The notes: generated from the sequence alone by a model not told the origin. Counted from the stretch's first letter, positions 18,532-28,279 are shown. The stretch is DNA of 64,000 nt from Duganella flavida (GCF_009857445.1 NZ_WWCN01000001.1:310001-374000); one strand, 5' to 3'. Program-made: numbers and translations.

Positions 18532-18540
18532 CGGACTGAC

Positions 18541-21513
18541 TTAGAACTTGTAGCGCAGGCCCAGCATGTAACGCGGACCAGCTTGCGTCACATTCAGGGT
18601 GGCCGCCTCGGTACGGCCGTGCTGGCGCGTAGTGCGGTCGGTGAGGTTGATGGCCTCACCCTGGAAGCTCAGGTTCTTGTTGAAGTTGTAGCCGACGCTA
18701 AGGTCGACCTGGCCATAAGCGTCAGTGTACACCGGCGCTGCGCGGCCATTACCGTCCACCGTCGCGGCCAGGAAGGAGTCGCGCCAGTTGTAGGCCACCC
18801 GCACCGACCAGTCTTTGTTTTCAAAGATACCGACCAGATTGGCGGAATTGCTCAGCCCCAGAATCGCGAACTGGTCGTTGACGTCGGCGTTGTTGTACTT
18901 CAGCGGCGAGTGCACGTAAGTGTAGTTCGCCTGTACGCCGAAGCCGCTCTGGCCAAACATATGCTGCACGTTGACCTCGGCACCGCTGACGTTGGCCGAT
19001 TTCTGGTTGGCGTAGGTGGTGGTGTTGAACATCAGGATAGGGTCGCTCGACAGGCCGGTGATGGTACCGTCCAGCATGCCGTCGGCTTTCACGCCGGTTT
19101 TCTTGACGCCCGGCTGGCCGTCGAAGTTACCCAGGATGTAGTTACGGATGCAGTTGGTATCCGCTGCGGTACAGCCGTTCGCCAGCGCCGCCTTGTAGTA
19201 GGCGCCGCCCACCGGCGTATGCAGGTTGTACAGCGACTGCGACACCAGCGTCTGGCCCGCATAGTTATCCATCTGCTTGCGGAACAGGGCCAGCGACAGC
19301 AAGCTCTGCTTGTCGTAATACCATTCCCACGCCAGATCCAGGTTTTTCGACTTGACCGGTTTCAGCGCCGGGTTGCCGACCGAGGCGCTACCGCCGGTAA
19401 ACACGTTGGCGATGGTGCCCAGCGTCAGGCCGCCCTGCAGCTGGTCATAGCGGGCGCGGCCGATGGTGACGCCGGCGCTGGCGCGCAGCTTCATGTCGCT
19501 GCGGATATCGGCATCCAGATTCAGGGCCGGCAGCACATTGGTGTAGGACGCATCGGTGTTGCTGAAGGCCTGGCCGCCAAAGGTGATCGGCAGCTCATTT
19601 TGCGCCACCCACACCACGGCCGTACCTGGCAGCACTTGCGCGGTCGAGGAGACCTTGGTGCGCTCAAAGCGCAGGCCCACCGACGAGTGGAATGGAATCG
19701 CGGTATCCCAGTCGGTATTGAACGAGGCGTAGGCCGAGGTGGTTTTTTCGTCCAGCAGGCGGTCGGTGTCCGGCTTGGTCATGTTCGGCAGGTAAGCGGC
19801 CTGATTGCCAACCGCATTGGCGGTCACCTGGCGCACTTGCGCGAAGTCGAAGCTGTACAGGGTGGCAAACAGGTTAGGCGAATTGGAGCCGCCCAGCTTG
19901 TTGAAGAACGACGACATCGGGTTGGCCGTCCACAGGGTGGATGGATAGTCCGAGGCCTTGGTGGCGCCGCCCCAGGTGTTGTTCTGCACGTTGGCGTAGG
20001 TCGAACGGTTGCTGGTGTCGGTGTAGCTGACGCCGAAGTTCAGGTCGGACGCTTCCATCAGCTTCAGGTTGGCCTTGGCCTGGGCCTGCTTGACCACCGA
20101 TTTCTCGTAGCTGTTGTGGAACCACGAACCGGCGGCCTGGATCGGCGCTGCCGCCAGGTTGGCAGCAGGCATACTCAGCACCGGCAGTTCGGTGGTGAAG
20201 TCGATCTTGGTGGTGCCACGGCTGAAGCTGGCGTTGGACAGGGAATTCTCGGAACCGAACGGGCTGTCGGCGCCCGACTCGGCGGTCGAATGGTGGGCGT
20301 CAAACTCCACTTTCAGGTCGGCGCTGGCTTTCCACACCGCGTTGAAGCCCAGCGACTGGTTCTTGGTCTTGGTGGCGAAATCGCCGCCCACCACCGAGAT
20401 ATCCTGCGGCGTCGGGTAGACTTCCTGATAGGTCAGCGGGCTCACCACGTGGCCGCTCGGCCAGGTGCTGGTGGAGGTCGGGGTCTGCGCGAACCAGACG
20501 CTCAACTCGGTACGCTTGGTCTGGATCTTTTGTTCCGAATAGGTGTAGTCAACCGTGGTGGTCAGTTCCTTGACCGGGCGGAACTGCAAAGTCAGCTGGC
20601 CGTTGGTGCGCTGACGCTGGATGGCGGAGCTGTTGTAGCCGAAGTTTTGCGGGATCGAGTACAGCGCGTCCTGGGCCGGACGGTTGGTGATGTTTTGCGA
20701 GCCCGGCTTGCCTGGCTGCGGCAGAGTCTGGCCGTCAATCACGGCCGAACCCAGGTAAGGACCCTGGTAGCCGTTGAACAGGCCGGCGCGGTTGACGCCG
20801 GAATCGCGCGACTGGTAGCTGGCGCTCAGCGACACGCCAAAACGGCCGTCGGCGCTGGTGTCCGAGTAAATGCCCGAGACTTCCGGCGTGACGCTCTTGC
20901 CCTTGTACAGGTCAGGCACGTGGTCGTTGGAAGTGTCCTTGAGCGCTTTGACGCCGACGCTGGCATGCAAGCCTGGGTTGTCGAACGGACGCGCGCTCAC
21001 CACGTTGATGGTGGCGCCGATGCCGCCGCTTGGGCTGTCGGCACGGCCGGTCTTGTAGACCTGCAGCTGCGAAATCGATTCCGAGGCCAGGTTGGAGAAG
21101 TCGAACGAACGGCCGGACAGGTCGCTCAGGTCGGTGGTTGGCATCTGGCGCCCATTCAGCAGCACCAGATTGAAGTCCGGGCCCAGGCCGCGCACGGTGA
21201 CTTTCTGGCCCTCGCCGTTGCTGCGGTCGATCGAGACACCGGAAATCCGTTGCAGCGATTCGGCCAGGTTGGTATCCGGGAATTTACCCATGTCTTCAGC
21301 CACGATGCCGTCGACGATACCATCGGAATTGCGCTTCAGGTTCAGGGTCGACTGCATACTGGCGCGGATACCGGTCACCACCACGGACGGCGTAGTGGCG
21401 GTGGTGTCTTGCGCCTGGGCGACGCTGAATGCCGCACACGCACCAGCCACGGCCAAACTCATCAGGCGGCGCTGTCGTGGCGCGGTTGAAAACGTTTTCA
21501 TAGAAGTACGCAC
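18541..21513 (-). CDS. TonB-dependent receptor of the TIGR01782 (Xanthomonas/Caulobacter) type
   Basis: 990 residues. The signal peptide ends in 'SLAVAGACAAFSVAQAQ'. The TonB-box/plug region starts 'PSVVVTGIRASMQSTLNLKR', followed by 'DIGKFPDTNLAES'-like sequence (EDMGKFPDTNLAESLQRISG), and the beta-barrel ends in the outer-membrane signature 'GPRYMLGLRYKF' with a terminal Phe. This family imports oligosaccharides or other scarce substrates. A GTG start at 21513 is preferred because AAGGAG lies 5 nt upstream; the in-frame ATG at 21501 is too far from it. Transcription is divergent from a ROK repressor with an operator-like repeat over the -35. A carbohydrate substrate is inferred from that context. 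Confidence 0.92.
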   Translation of the reverse strand: MRTSMKTFSTAPRQRRLMSLAVAGACAAFSVAQAQDTTATTPSVVVTGIRASMQSTLNLKRNSDGIVDGIVAEDMGKFPDTNLAESLQRISGVSIDRSNGEGQKVTVRGLGPDFNLVLLNGRQMPTTDLSDLSGRSFDFSNLASESISQLQVYKTGRADSPSGGIGATINVVSARPFDNPGLHASVGVKALKDTSNDHVPDLYKGKSVTPEVSGIYSDTSADGRFGVSLSASYQSRDSGVNRAGLFNGYQGPYLGSAVIDGQTLPQPGKPGSQNITNRPAQDALYSIPQNFGYNSSAIQRQRTNGQLTLQFRPVKELTTTVDYTYSEQKIQTKRTELSVWFAQTPTSTSTWPSGHVVSPLTYQEVYPTPQDISVVGGDFATKTKNQSLGFNAVWKASADLKVEFDAHHSTAESGADSPFGSENSLSNASFSRGTTKIDFTTELPVLSMPAANLAAAPIQAAGSWFHNSYEKSVVKQAQAKANLKLMEASDLNFGVSYTDTSNRSTYANVQNNTWGGATKASDYPSTLWTANPMSSFFNKLGGSNSPNLFATLYSFDFAQVRQVTANAVGNQAAYLPNMTKPDTDRLLDEKTTSAYASFNTDWDTAIPFHSSVGLRFERTKVSSTAQVLPGTAVVWVAQNELPITFGGQAFSNTDASYTNVLPALNLDADIRSDMKLRASAGVTIGRARYDQLQGGLTLGTIANVFTGGSASVGNPALKPVKSKNLDLAWEWYYDKQSLLSLALFRKQMDNYAGQTLVSQSLYNLHTPVGGAYYKAALANGCTAADTNCIRNYILGNFDGQPGVKKTGVKADGMLDGTITGLSSDPILMFNTTTYANQKSANVSGAEVNVQHMFGQSGFGVQANYTYVHSPLKYNNADVNDQFAILGLSNSANLVGIFENKDWSVRVAYNWRDSFLAATVDGNGRAAPVYTDAYGQVDLSVGYNFNKNLSFQGEAINLTDRTTRQHGRTEAATLNVTQAGPRYMLGLRYKF

Positions 21514-21856
21514 TTCATCTCCTTATTTTATGATTATTCCGGCGCTGCTTTGCCGGGACTAATTGCTACTCAAACTGACTGCTGGGTAGTTCGGTACGGG
21601 TGCCGCAGAACACGGACGGCGGTGTGATGCCCGCCTGGTGGAAGCTGTCCGATGTGCTCTTATGATTTATTAGACAAGCTGAGGATATGAGAAACGTCTT
21701 TATTCGTCAATTGGTCGAACAAATTGGACAGCGAATAAATGTAAATCGTTGTAAAGGTGCACCAAGATGGTTCGGCCTATCCCTGCCGGTAGATTAATAG
21801 TTGTTGTGACAAGCTTGGTGTATGATCCGCTGACGCACCACTTTGGAAACACGACC
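21514..21856. other. Divergent regulatory region between the receptor and the ROK regulator
   Basis: This 343-bp gap holds no gene. It contains the receptor promoter and overlapping inverted repeat (21682-21738), and two copies of GACAAGCT (21673-21680 and 21809-21816). A TATGAT hexamer at 21822-21827, 30 bp ahead of the ROK start, could be its -10, but no good -35 was found. Confidence 0.6.
21682..21738 (-). promoter_or_regulatory. Receptor promoter with operator-like inverted repeat over the -35
   Basis: On the minus strand TTGACG (21705-21710), a 17-nt spacer and TATCCT (21682-21687) form a sigma-70-like promoter, giving a leader of about 160 nt. The inverted repeat TTATTCG/CGAATAA (21700-21706 and 21732-21738) covers the -35 and encloses two further related half-sites (CAATTGG and AAATTGG). 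Binding by the adjacent ROK repressor is inferred from position. Confidence 0.55.
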
Positions 21857-23128
21857 ATGATCGTCGCTGGCGACCAGCAGTTACTCAAGCAAATCAATCG
21901 CATGGCACTGGTGCGCCAGTTGTGCAGCGAGCCAGGCTTGTCGCGCGCGGCGCTGGCCGAGACCGTGGGATTGACCAAGTCCACCGTCAGCCTGCTGGTG
22001 CGCGAGCTGCTGGACGAAGGCTGGCTGACCGAAACCGAGCTGCGCGCCACTGGTGCGCTGGGCCGGCGCGCCACCCCGCTGCAGCTTGATGGTGAACGGC
22101 TGGCCCTGCTGGGCGCCGACATGGGCATCGGCATGGCGCGCATCGTCGCCACCAACCTGCTGGGCGAAGTGCTGGCCGAGCAGGAACTGCCCTATCTCGA
22201 TCCGGCCGACAGCGCCGGTTGCATCGCGCTGGCAGCGCAAGGCCTGGCCGAGCTGGCCACCTGCAGCGTGCTGGATGGCCGTACCGTGCTGGGCGTGGGC
22301 ATCGGTTTGCATGGCGTCGTCGACGACGCCACTGGTGTGCTGCACTACGCGCCCCACCTGGGTTGGCGCAATGTCGATGTAGCGGCCCAGCTGCGCGCCC
22401 ACTTTGCCGGCGGCGCGCTGGCCGAGCTGCCGCTGTTCATCCAGAATGAAGCGAATGTGGCAGCGCTGGCCGAGCTGGAATTTTCCGGCCAGATCGGCAC
22501 CGACCCGCTGATTTACCTGAGTATCGGCTACGGCGTGGGCGCCGGCATCATCGTCAACGGCCGCCTGCTGACCGGCTTGTACGGCTTTGCGGGCGAGGTC
22601 GGCCACACCATCCTGCAGCAAGGCGGACCGCCCTGCTCGTGCGGACGGCGCGGCTGCGCCGACGCGCTGATCGGCCTGCAAGCATTGCTCGACGAAGTCT
22701 ATGGCAAGCTGCAGCCATCGACGCCGGAGCAGCTGGAGCAATTGTTCACCGAAGCCGAAACGGGCGACGCCAACGCCGCGCAGGCGGTGGCTGCGGCCGG
22801 CCGCAATCTCGGCGTGCTGTTGAATAATCTGTGGGTGGCGTTCGACCCGATGTGCATTGTCATCGGCGGCGCGGCCTTGCGGCTGGGCGAGCGCTTCATC
22901 GGCCCGGGACGCGGCGTGCTGGACGACTGCGCCAGCGCCACCGGTCTGCCGGCGCCCACCATCCGCACCCCGCATTTCGGCAATAATGCGATTGCCATCG
23001 GCGGCGCTGCCATGGCGCGCCACTACCTGATGCGCCCCTTCACCGAACAAGGCCCGGCACGCCACAGCACCCGCAAAATGGGCGAGCCGGCGCCGGCACT
23101 GGCGGCCGCTGTGCTGGCCTGGAACTGA
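21857..23128 (+). CDS. ROK family transcriptional regulator (NagC/Mlc/XylR type)
   Basis: 423 residues from the ATG at 21857. The longer open frame from 21767 begins in the promoter region. The N-terminal winged helix shows 'SRAALAETVGLTKSTVSLLV' (about 25-65). The sugar-kinase-like ROK domain follows, with the zinc-binding site 'GEVGHTIL' and 'CSCGRRGC'. The kinase phosphate motif is degenerate (GADMGIGMARI), so it is a regulator and not a kinase. Such proteins release DNA on binding a sugar. It is divergent from the TonB-dependent receptor, which it probably represses. It ends at a terminator shared with rpsJ. Confidence 0.9.
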   Translation: MIVAGDQQLLKQINRMALVRQLCSEPGLSRAALAETVGLTKSTVSLLVRELLDEGWLTETELRATGALGRRATPLQLDGERLALLGADMGIGMARIVATNLLGEVLAEQELPYLDPADSAGCIALAAQGLAELATCSVLDGRTVLGVGIGLHGVVDDATGVLHYAPHLGWRNVDVAAQLRAHFAGGALAELPLFIQNEANVAALAELEFSGQIGTDPLIYLSIGYGVGAGIIVNGRLLTGLYGFAGEVGHTILQQGGPPCSCGRRGCADALIGLQALLDEVYGKLQPSTPEQLEQLFTEAETGDANAAQAVAAAGRNLGVLLNNLWVAFDPMCIVIGGAALRLGERFIGPGRGVLDDCASATGLPAPTIRTPHFGNNAIAIGGAAMARHYLMRPFTEQGPARHSTRKMGEPAPALAAAVLAWN

Positions 23129-23132
23129 TCAA

Positions 23133-23170
23133 AACAAAAGGGCCGGACGTTTGCACGTCCGGCCCTTTCC
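23133..23170. terminator. Bidirectional terminator between the ROK gene and rpsJ
   Basis: The perfect 11-bp stem GGGCCGGACGT/ACGTCCGGCCC has a 4-nt loop. On the plus strand TTTCC follows, serving the ROK gene. On the minus strand TTTTGTTTTGAT follows, serving rpsJ. It means transcription from the str side probably stops after rpsJ and does not reach rplC. Confidence 0.8.
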
Positions 23171-23214
23171 TCAGTCGGCAGTAGCGCTACACAGCGCTGC
23201 CCACTTAAAAACGA

Positions 23215-23532
23215 TTACTGCAGTTTGATTTCGACATCAACGCCAGCTGGCAGGTCCAGCTTCATCAGTGCGTCAACGGTTTTGTCGGTTGGGTCGACGA
23301 TGTCCATCAGGCGCTGGTGGGTACGGATCTCGAACTGGTCGCGCGAGGTTTTGTTCACGTGCGGCGAACGCAGAACGTCGAAACGCTGGATGCGGGTTGG
23401 CAGTGGAACTGGGCCTTTGACAACGGCGCCGGTGCGCTTAGCGGTGTCAACGATTTCCAGTGCGGACTGGTCGATCAGCTTGTAGTCGAAAGCCTTCAGG
23501 CGGATACGGATTTTTTGATTGGTAACGGTCAT
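23215..23532 (-). CDS. rpsJ: 30S ribosomal protein S10 (uS10) / NusE
   Basis: 105 residues. S10 is both a 30S head protein and the antitermination factor NusE. The sequence '[20 protein letters not shown]', '[20 protein letters not shown]' and '[20 protein letters not shown]' is essentially the betaproteobacterial consensus. GAGGG precedes the ATG. It is 125 bp from tuf, as in the fused str-S10 arrangement, but the gene normally next to it (rplC) lies 7.9 kb away across unrelated genes, and a terminator follows directly. Confidence 0.99.
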   Translation of the reverse strand: MTVTNQKIRIRLKAFDYKLIDQSALEIVDTAKRTGAVVKGPVPLPTRIQRFDVLRSPHVNKTSRDQFEIRTHQRLMDIVDPTDKTVDALMKLDLPAGVDVEIKLQ

Positions 23533-23606
23533 GATAATTCCCTCAAAGAGCGAACTGGCAACTTTGTAGCGCCAGCAATTTTAAAAAGAACGAGTTTGGA
23601 ACACAA

Positions 23607-23635
23607 GGGCGAGATGGTATCACACCATCCCGCCC
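23607..23635 (-). terminator. Hairpin between tuf and rpsJ
   Basis: GGGCGAGATGGT/ACCATCCCGCCC forms a 12-bp stem with one mismatch and a 5-nt loop, 23 bp after the tuf stop. On the minus strand it is followed by TTGTGTTCC, which is only moderately T-rich. Partial termination or RNA processing to favour EF-Tu is inferred. Confidence 0.45.
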
Positions 23636-23657
23636 CTGTTTCAATCACGCTTAAAAA

Positions 23658-24848
23658 TTAAGCGATGATTTTAGCCACAACGCCGGCGCCGACGGTACGG
23701 CCACCTTCGCGGATAGCGAAGCGCAGACCTTCTTCCATCGCGATCGGGTTGATCAGCTTAACGGTGATCGACACGTTGTCGCCTGGCATAACCATTTCTT
23801 TGTCCGCTGGCAGTTCGATCGAACCGGTCACGTCAGTCGTACGGAAGTAGAACTGTGGACGATAGTTGTTGAAGAACGGAGTGTGACGACCGCCTTCGTC
23901 TTTCGACAGAACGTAGATCTCGCCGGTGAAGTGGTTGTGCGGCTTGATCGAGCCTGGTTTTGCCAGAACTTGACCACGTTGCACGTCTTCACGCTTGGTG
24001 CCGCGCAGCAGCAGACCAACGTTGTCGCCTGCTTGACCTTGGTCCAGCAGTTTGCGGAACATTTCCACGCCGGTGCAGGTGGTTTTGACGGTGTCGATGA
24101 TGCCGACGATTTCGATCTCTTCGCCAACTTTCACGATACCGCGCTCAACACGACCGGTCACCACGGTGCCGCGACCCGAGATCGAGAACACGTCTTCTAC
24201 TGGCATCAGGAAGGCGCCGTCCACTGCGCGCTCTGGCGTAGGGATGTACGAATCCAGTGCATCGGCCAGCGCCATGATGGCTTGCTCGCCCAGAGGACCG
24301 GTGTCGCCGTCCAGTGCTTTACGTGCCGAACCTTTGATGATAGGCAGGTCGTCGCCTGGGAACTCGTATTTCGAAAGCAACTCACGCACTTCCATTTCAA
24401 CCAGTTCCAGCAGCTCTTCGTCATCCACCAGATCGCACTTGTTCAGGAACACGACGATGTATGGAACGCCAACTTGACGAGCCAGCAGGATGTGTTCGCG
24501 GGTCTGTGGCATTGGGCCGTCAGCTGCGGAGCACACCAGGATCGCGCCGTCCATCTGCGCTGCACCGGTAATCATGTTTTTGATGTAGTCGGCGTGGCCT
24601 GGGCAGTCTACGTGAGCGTAGTGACGTGCGGCGGTTTCGTACTCAACGTGAGCGGTGTTGATGGTAATGCCGCGTGCTTTTTCTTCTGGTGCTGCATCGA
24701 TCTGGTCGTAAGCTTTAGCTTCGCCGCCGAATTTCTTCGACAGAACGGTAGCGATTGCTGCGGTCAGAGTGGTTTTGCCGTGGTCGACGTGACCGATGGT
24801 GCCTACGTTGACGTGCGGTTTAGTCCGCTCGAACTTTTCTTTTGCCAT
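23658..24848 (-). CDS. tuf: Elongation factor Tu
   Basis: 396 residues. It delivers aminoacyl-tRNA to the ribosome as a GTPase. The G motifs are intact: '[13 protein letters not shown]' (G1), 'DCPGHADY' (G3), 'NKCD' (G4) and 'GSARKAL' (G5), followed by the two beta-barrel domains. GAGGATGAATCAAA precedes the ATG. Betaproteobacteria usually carry a second tuf near secE; only this one is in the window, so tufA/tufB is not assigned. Confidence 0.99.
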   Translation of the reverse strand: MAKEKFERTKPHVNVGTIGHVDHGKTTLTAAIATVLSKKFGGEAKAYDQIDAAPEEKARGITINTAHVEYETAARHYAHVDCPGHADYIKNMITGAAQMDGAILVCSAADGPMPQTREHILLARQVGVPYIVVFLNKCDLVDDEELLELVEMEVRELLSKYEFPGDDLPIIKGSARKALDGDTGPLGEQAIMALADALDSYIPTPERAVDGAFLMPVEDVFSISGRGTVVTGRVERGIVKVGEEIEIVGIIDTVKTTCTGVEMFRKLLDQGQAGDNVGLLLRGTKREDVQRGQVLAKPGSIKPHNHFTGEIYVLSKDEGGRHTPFFNNYRPQFYFRTTDVTGSIELPADKEMVMPGDNVSITVKLINPIAMEEGLRFAIREGGRTVGAGVVAKIIA

Positions 24849-24876
24849 TTTGATTCATCCTCAAAGTTTTAAATGT

Positions 24877-24901
24877 GCAGCCGGATGATCTATCCGGCTG
24901 C
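24877..24901 (-). terminator. Perfect hairpin between fusA and tuf
   Basis: GCAGCCGGAT/ATCCGGCTGC is a perfect 10-bp stem with a 5-nt loop, 13 bp after the fusA stop. On the minus strand it is followed by ACATTT, so it is weak as a terminator. A processing or mRNA-stabilising role for the abundant tuf message is inferred. Confidence 0.45.
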
Positions 24902-24914
24902 AAAAATTACAGAA

Positions 24915-27020
24915 TTACTTAGCTTTCGCGGTAACGATAGCGTCGATAACGTGCTTAGGCGCCTCGGAGTAGTGCTTGAACTCCATGGTGTAGGTTGCAC
25001 GACCTTGCGTTGCGGAACGCAGGGTGGTCGAGTAACCAAACATTTCCGACAGTGGCACTTCGGCTTTGATAATCTTGCCGCCGCCGCCTGGGATTTCGTC
25101 CATGCCCTGCACCATACCGCGGCGGGACGACAGATCGCCCATCACGGTACCAGCGTAGTCTTCCGGCGTTTCGACTTCAACAGCCATCATTGGTTCCAGG
25201 ATGACTGGGTTAGCGCGACGGCAAGCTTCTTTGAATGCCATCGAACCGGCCATGCGGAACGCATTTTCGTTCGAGTCAACATCGTGGTACGAACCGAAGG
25301 TCAGGGTGACTTTAACGTCAACCACTGGGTAGCCAGCCAGAACACCGGTGTTCAGGGTTTCGCGCACGCCTTTTTCAACTGCAGGGATGAATTCACGTGG
25401 AATCACACCGCCTTTAATTGCGTCGACGAACTCGAAGCCTTTACCTTGTTCCTGTGGTTCCAGGGTCACAACGGCGTGACCATACTGACCACGACCACCG
25501 GACTGCTTAACGAACTTGCCTTCAACATCGGAGACCGATTTGCGCACGGTTTCGCGGTAGGCAACCTGTGGTTTACCCACGGTGGCTTCCACGCCGAATT
25601 CGCGCTTCATACGGTCAACGATAATTTCCAGGTGCAGCTCGCCCATACCACCGATGATGGTCTGACCCGACTCTTCGTCGGTTTTCACGCGGAACGAAGG
25701 ATCTTCCTGCGCCAGACGGTTCAGTGCCAGACCCATTTTTTCCTGGTCAGCCTTGGTTTTTGGTTCTACCGCCTGTTGAATCACTGGCTCAGGGAACACC
25801 ATGCGTTCCAGAACGATGATCGACGCTGGATCGCACAGGGTTTCGCCGGTGGTCACGTCTTTCAGACCAACCGCAGCGGCGATGTCGCCGGCGCGCACTT
25901 CTTTGATCTCTTCGCGCTGGTTAGCGTGCATCTGCAGAATACGGCCCAGACGCTCTTTACGACCTTTCACCGAGTTGTACACGGTGTCGCCCGAATTGAT
26001 GGCACCCGAGTACACGCGGAAGAAGGCCAGCTGACCTACGAACGGGTCGGTCATGATCTTGAATGCCAGTGCCGAGAATTTCTCGTCGTCCGACGCCTTG
26101 CGGGTGGTCGGGGCTTCGTCTTCATCGGTGCCTTTAACGTCAGCGATGTCGATCGGCGATGGCAGGTACTCGATGACCGCGTCCAGCATGGCCTGTACGC
26201 CTTTGTTTTTGAAGGCGGTACCGCACAGCATAGGAACGATTTCCGAAGCGATGGTGCGATCACGCAGCGCTTTTTTGATCTCGGCTTCGGTCAGGTCGCC
26301 TTCTTCCAGGTACTTGTTCATCAGGTCTTCGTTCGCTTCAGCAGCGGCTTCAACCATCTTCTCGCGCCACTCAGCAGCCGAATCAGCCAGCTCAGCAGGG
26401 ATATCGACGTAGTCGAATTTCATGCCTTGCGATGCGTCATCCCACAGGATCGCTTTCATCTTGACCAGATCGATCACGCCTTTGAAGTTGTCTTCGGCGC
26501 CGATTGGGATCTGGATCAGGACTGGGTTAGCCTTCAGGCGTGCGCGCATTTGCTCGTACACTTTGAAGAAGTTGGCACCGGTACGGTCCATCTTGTTGAC
26601 GAAGGCCAGACGTGGCACTTTGTACTTGTTAGCCTGACGCCATACGGTTTCCGACTGTGGCTGTACACCGCCCACTGCGCAGTAAACCATGCAAGCACCG
26701 TCCAACACGCGCATCGAACGTTCAACTTCAATGGTGAAGTCAACGTGGCCTGGGGTGTCGATGATGTTGATGTGGTGTTCTGGGAAGTTGTTCGCCATGC
26801 CTTTCCAGAAGCAAGTGGTCGCAGCCGAGGTAATGGTAATACCGCGTTCCTGCTCTTGCTCCATCCAGTCCATGGTGGCGGCGCCATCGTGAACTTCACC
26901 GATTTTGTGGTTCACGCCCGTGTAGAACAGAACGCGTTCGGTGGTGGTGGTCTTACCTGCATCGATGTGAGCGGAAATACCGATATTGCGGTAGCGCTCG
27001 ATGGGGGTCTTGCGGGCCAT
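24915..27020 (-). CDS. fusA: Elongation factor G
   Basis: 701 residues from the ATG at 27020, which follows AGGAATAATT. The open frame extends 75 bp upstream but that part has no family sequence. It catalyses GTP-dependent translocation. The GTPase motifs '[19 protein letters not shown]', '[20 protein letters not shown]' and 'NKMDRTG' are intact, and the domain IV/V sequence '[20 protein letters not shown]' is visible. It is placed between rpsG and tuf as in the classical str operon. Confidence 0.99.
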   Translation of the reverse strand: MARKTPIERYRNIGISAHIDAGKTTTTERVLFYTGVNHKIGEVHDGAATMDWMEQEQERGITITSAATTCFWKGMANNFPEHHINIIDTPGHVDFTIEVERSMRVLDGACMVYCAVGGVQPQSETVWRQANKYKVPRLAFVNKMDRTGANFFKVYEQMRARLKANPVLIQIPIGAEDNFKGVIDLVKMKAILWDDASQGMKFDYVDIPAELADSAAEWREKMVEAAAEANEDLMNKYLEEGDLTEAEIKKALRDRTIASEIVPMLCGTAFKNKGVQAMLDAVIEYLPSPIDIADVKGTDEDEAPTTRKASDDEKFSALAFKIMTDPFVGQLAFFRVYSGAINSGDTVYNSVKGRKERLGRILQMHANQREEIKEVRAGDIAAAVGLKDVTTGETLCDPASIIVLERMVFPEPVIQQAVEPKTKADQEKMGLALNRLAQEDPSFRVKTDEESGQTIIGGMGELHLEIIVDRMKREFGVEATVGKPQVAYRETVRKSVSDVEGKFVKQSGGRGQYGHAVVTLEPQEQGKGFEFVDAIKGGVIPREFIPAVEKGVRETLNTGVLAGYPVVDVKVTLTFGSYHDVDSNENAFRMAGSMAFKEACRRANPVILEPMMAVEVETPEDYAGTVMGDLSSRRGMVQGMDEIPGGGGKIIKAEVPLSEMFGYSTTLRSATQGRATYTMEFKHYSEAPKHVIDAIVTAKAK

Positions 27021-27105
27021 AATTATTCCTAAATCTTTTAATGGACAAAACCGAGCGCCATTTTTTGGGAAAAAAATGAGCCCGGCCTCGAACAACAGAT
27101 AACAA

Positions 27106-27125
27106 CCAGCGCGCGCACGCGCTGG
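27106..27125 (-). other. GC-rich hairpin between rpsG and fusA
   Basis: CCAGCGCG/CGCGCTGG with a 4-nt loop lies 10 bp after the rpsG stop and is followed on the minus strand by TTGTTATCTG. It is weak as a terminator; it may be a processing or attenuation site. Similar hairpins follow tuf and fusA. Confidence 0.4.
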
Positions 27126-27134
27126 CCGATTTGA

Positions 27135-27605
27135 TTAGAAGCGGAAGTGCGAGAACGCTTTGTTCGCTTCAGCCATGCGGTGAACTTCGTCACGCTTCTT
27201 CATCGCACCGCCACGGCCTTCAGCGGCTTCCAGCAGTTCGCCGGCCAGACGTTGTGGCATCGATTTTTCGCTGCGCTTGTTAGCAGCTTCACGCAGCCAA
27301 CGCATGGACAGAGCCATACGACGCACTGGGCGAACTTCCACTGGCACTTGGTAGTTAGCACCACCAACGCGGCGGGATTTAACCTCAACCAGCGGCTTGG
27401 CGTTGTTGATCGCGGTAGCGAACACTTCCAGCGGATCTTTACCCGATTTTTGGGTGATGTGCTCGAAAGCACCGTAGATGATGTTTTCTGCGACCGATTT
27501 TTTACCGGACAACATCAGAACGTTTACGAATTTGGCGACATCAGTGTTGCCGAATTTTGGATCCGGCAGGATTTCGCGCTTGGGTACTTCACGACGACGT
27601 GGCAT
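27135..27605 (-). CDS. rpsG: 30S ribosomal protein S7 (uS7)
   Basis: 156 residues from the ATG at 27605, which follows AAAGGAAATGAC. Upstream in-frame sequence is not S7-like. It nucleates assembly of the 30S head and, in E. coli, represses str-operon translation. '[20 protein letters not shown]' and '[20 protein letters not shown]' identify it. It lies 103 bp after rpsL. Confidence 0.98.
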   Translation of the reverse strand: MPRRREVPKREILPDPKFGNTDVAKFVNVLMLSGKKSVAENIIYGAFEHITQKSGKDPLEVFATAINNAKPLVEVKSRRVGGANYQVPVEVRPVRRMALSMRWLREAANKRSEKSMPQRLAGELLEAAEGRGGAMKKRDEVHRMAEANKAFSHFRF

Positions 27606-27708
27606 GTCATTTCCTTTATCTTCAGTTGAGCGCCTGAGGCACTCGCGGCGGCCATCATAGCCATCCACTTACTCGGTCTCGCGACCGGTTCAACTCAATT
27701 AATGTAGA

Positions 27709-28089
27709 TTACTTCTTCGCTTTAGCGCGTTTAGCACCGTATTTCGAGCGAGCTTGTTTACGGTCTTTAACGCCCTGGGTATCCAGTGCACCGCGAACCA
27801 TGTGGTAACGCACACCTGGCAAGTCTTTTACACGACCGCCGCGCAGCAGAACAACGCTGTGTTCCTGCAGATTGTGGCCTTCACCGCCGATGTACGAGAT
27901 TACCTCGAAACCGTTGGTCAGACGCACTTTGGCAACTTTACGCAGTGCCGAGTTAGGCTTCTTAGGAGTGGTGGTGTACACACGGGTGCACACGCCACGT
28001 TTTTGCGGGCTGTTTTCCAGCGCCGGCGATTTGCTTTTCACGACCAGTTTGGTACGTGGTTGGCGAATCAGTTGATTGATGGTTGGCAT
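27709..28089 (-). CDS. rpsL: 30S ribosomal protein S12 (uS12)
   Basis: 126 residues. It controls decoding accuracy at the A site. '[20 protein letters not shown]' opens the protein. '[20 protein letters not shown]' and '[20 protein letters not shown]' contain the two lysines whose change gives streptomycin resistance; both are the wild-type residue here. It is the first gene of the str operon, with a strong promoter upstream. The ribosome binding site is weak. Confidence 0.99.
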   Translation of the reverse strand: MPTINQLIRQPRTKLVVKSKSPALENSPQKRGVCTRVYTTTPKKPNSALRKVAKVRLTNGFEVISYIGGEGHNLQEHSVVLLRGGRVKDLPGVRYHMVRGALDTQGVKDRKQARSKYGAKRAKAKK

Positions 28090-28122
28090 CGTTCTAAACC
28101 CAACTAAATAACAACATTAACA

Positions 28123-28279
28123 ACCCGGCAAAGTGCCGGGGACATAAAACCTTCTCTCGATCTATTGGGCCGTCGGAGGCGCAAACAGCCGCTCTCATGG
28201 AGCAGCCAGATTCAACGTATACGATGTGCAGAATAAATTGAGAACTCGCGAGTATAGACGTGAAGTGAGGGTCAGTCAA
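28123..28279 (-). promoter_or_regulatory. rpsLp: str operon promoter and leader hairpin
   Basis: On the minus strand TTGACT (28274-28279), a 17-nt spacer and TATACT (28251-28256) make a near-consensus sigma-70 promoter. The leader is about 155 nt. It contains the stem CCCGGC/GCCGGG (about 28123-28140) followed by TTGTTAATGTTGTT, which could act as an attenuator or binding site for feedback control. The whole gap 28090-28383 has no gene and also holds the promoter region of the divergent phosphoethanolamine transferase. Confidence 0.75.

Noticed and set aside
18583..21489. A 968-codon open frame on the plus strand, antisense to the TonB-dependent receptor
   Set aside because: It mirrors the receptor codons, has no recognisable domain or ribosome binding site, and is rich in His/Arg/Val/Gly as expected for antisense of high-GC coding sequence.
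15330..23214. A genomic island with integrase and attachment sites between rplC and rpsJ
   Set aside because: No integrase, transposase, tRNA target or flanking direct repeat was seen, so no mobile-element call is made for the interrupting block.
24873..27032. A 719-codon open frame on the plus strand, antisense to fusA
   Set aside because: It is fully covered by an intact elongation factor G gene and its composition (very rich in Phe, His, Val) is that of an antisense shadow.
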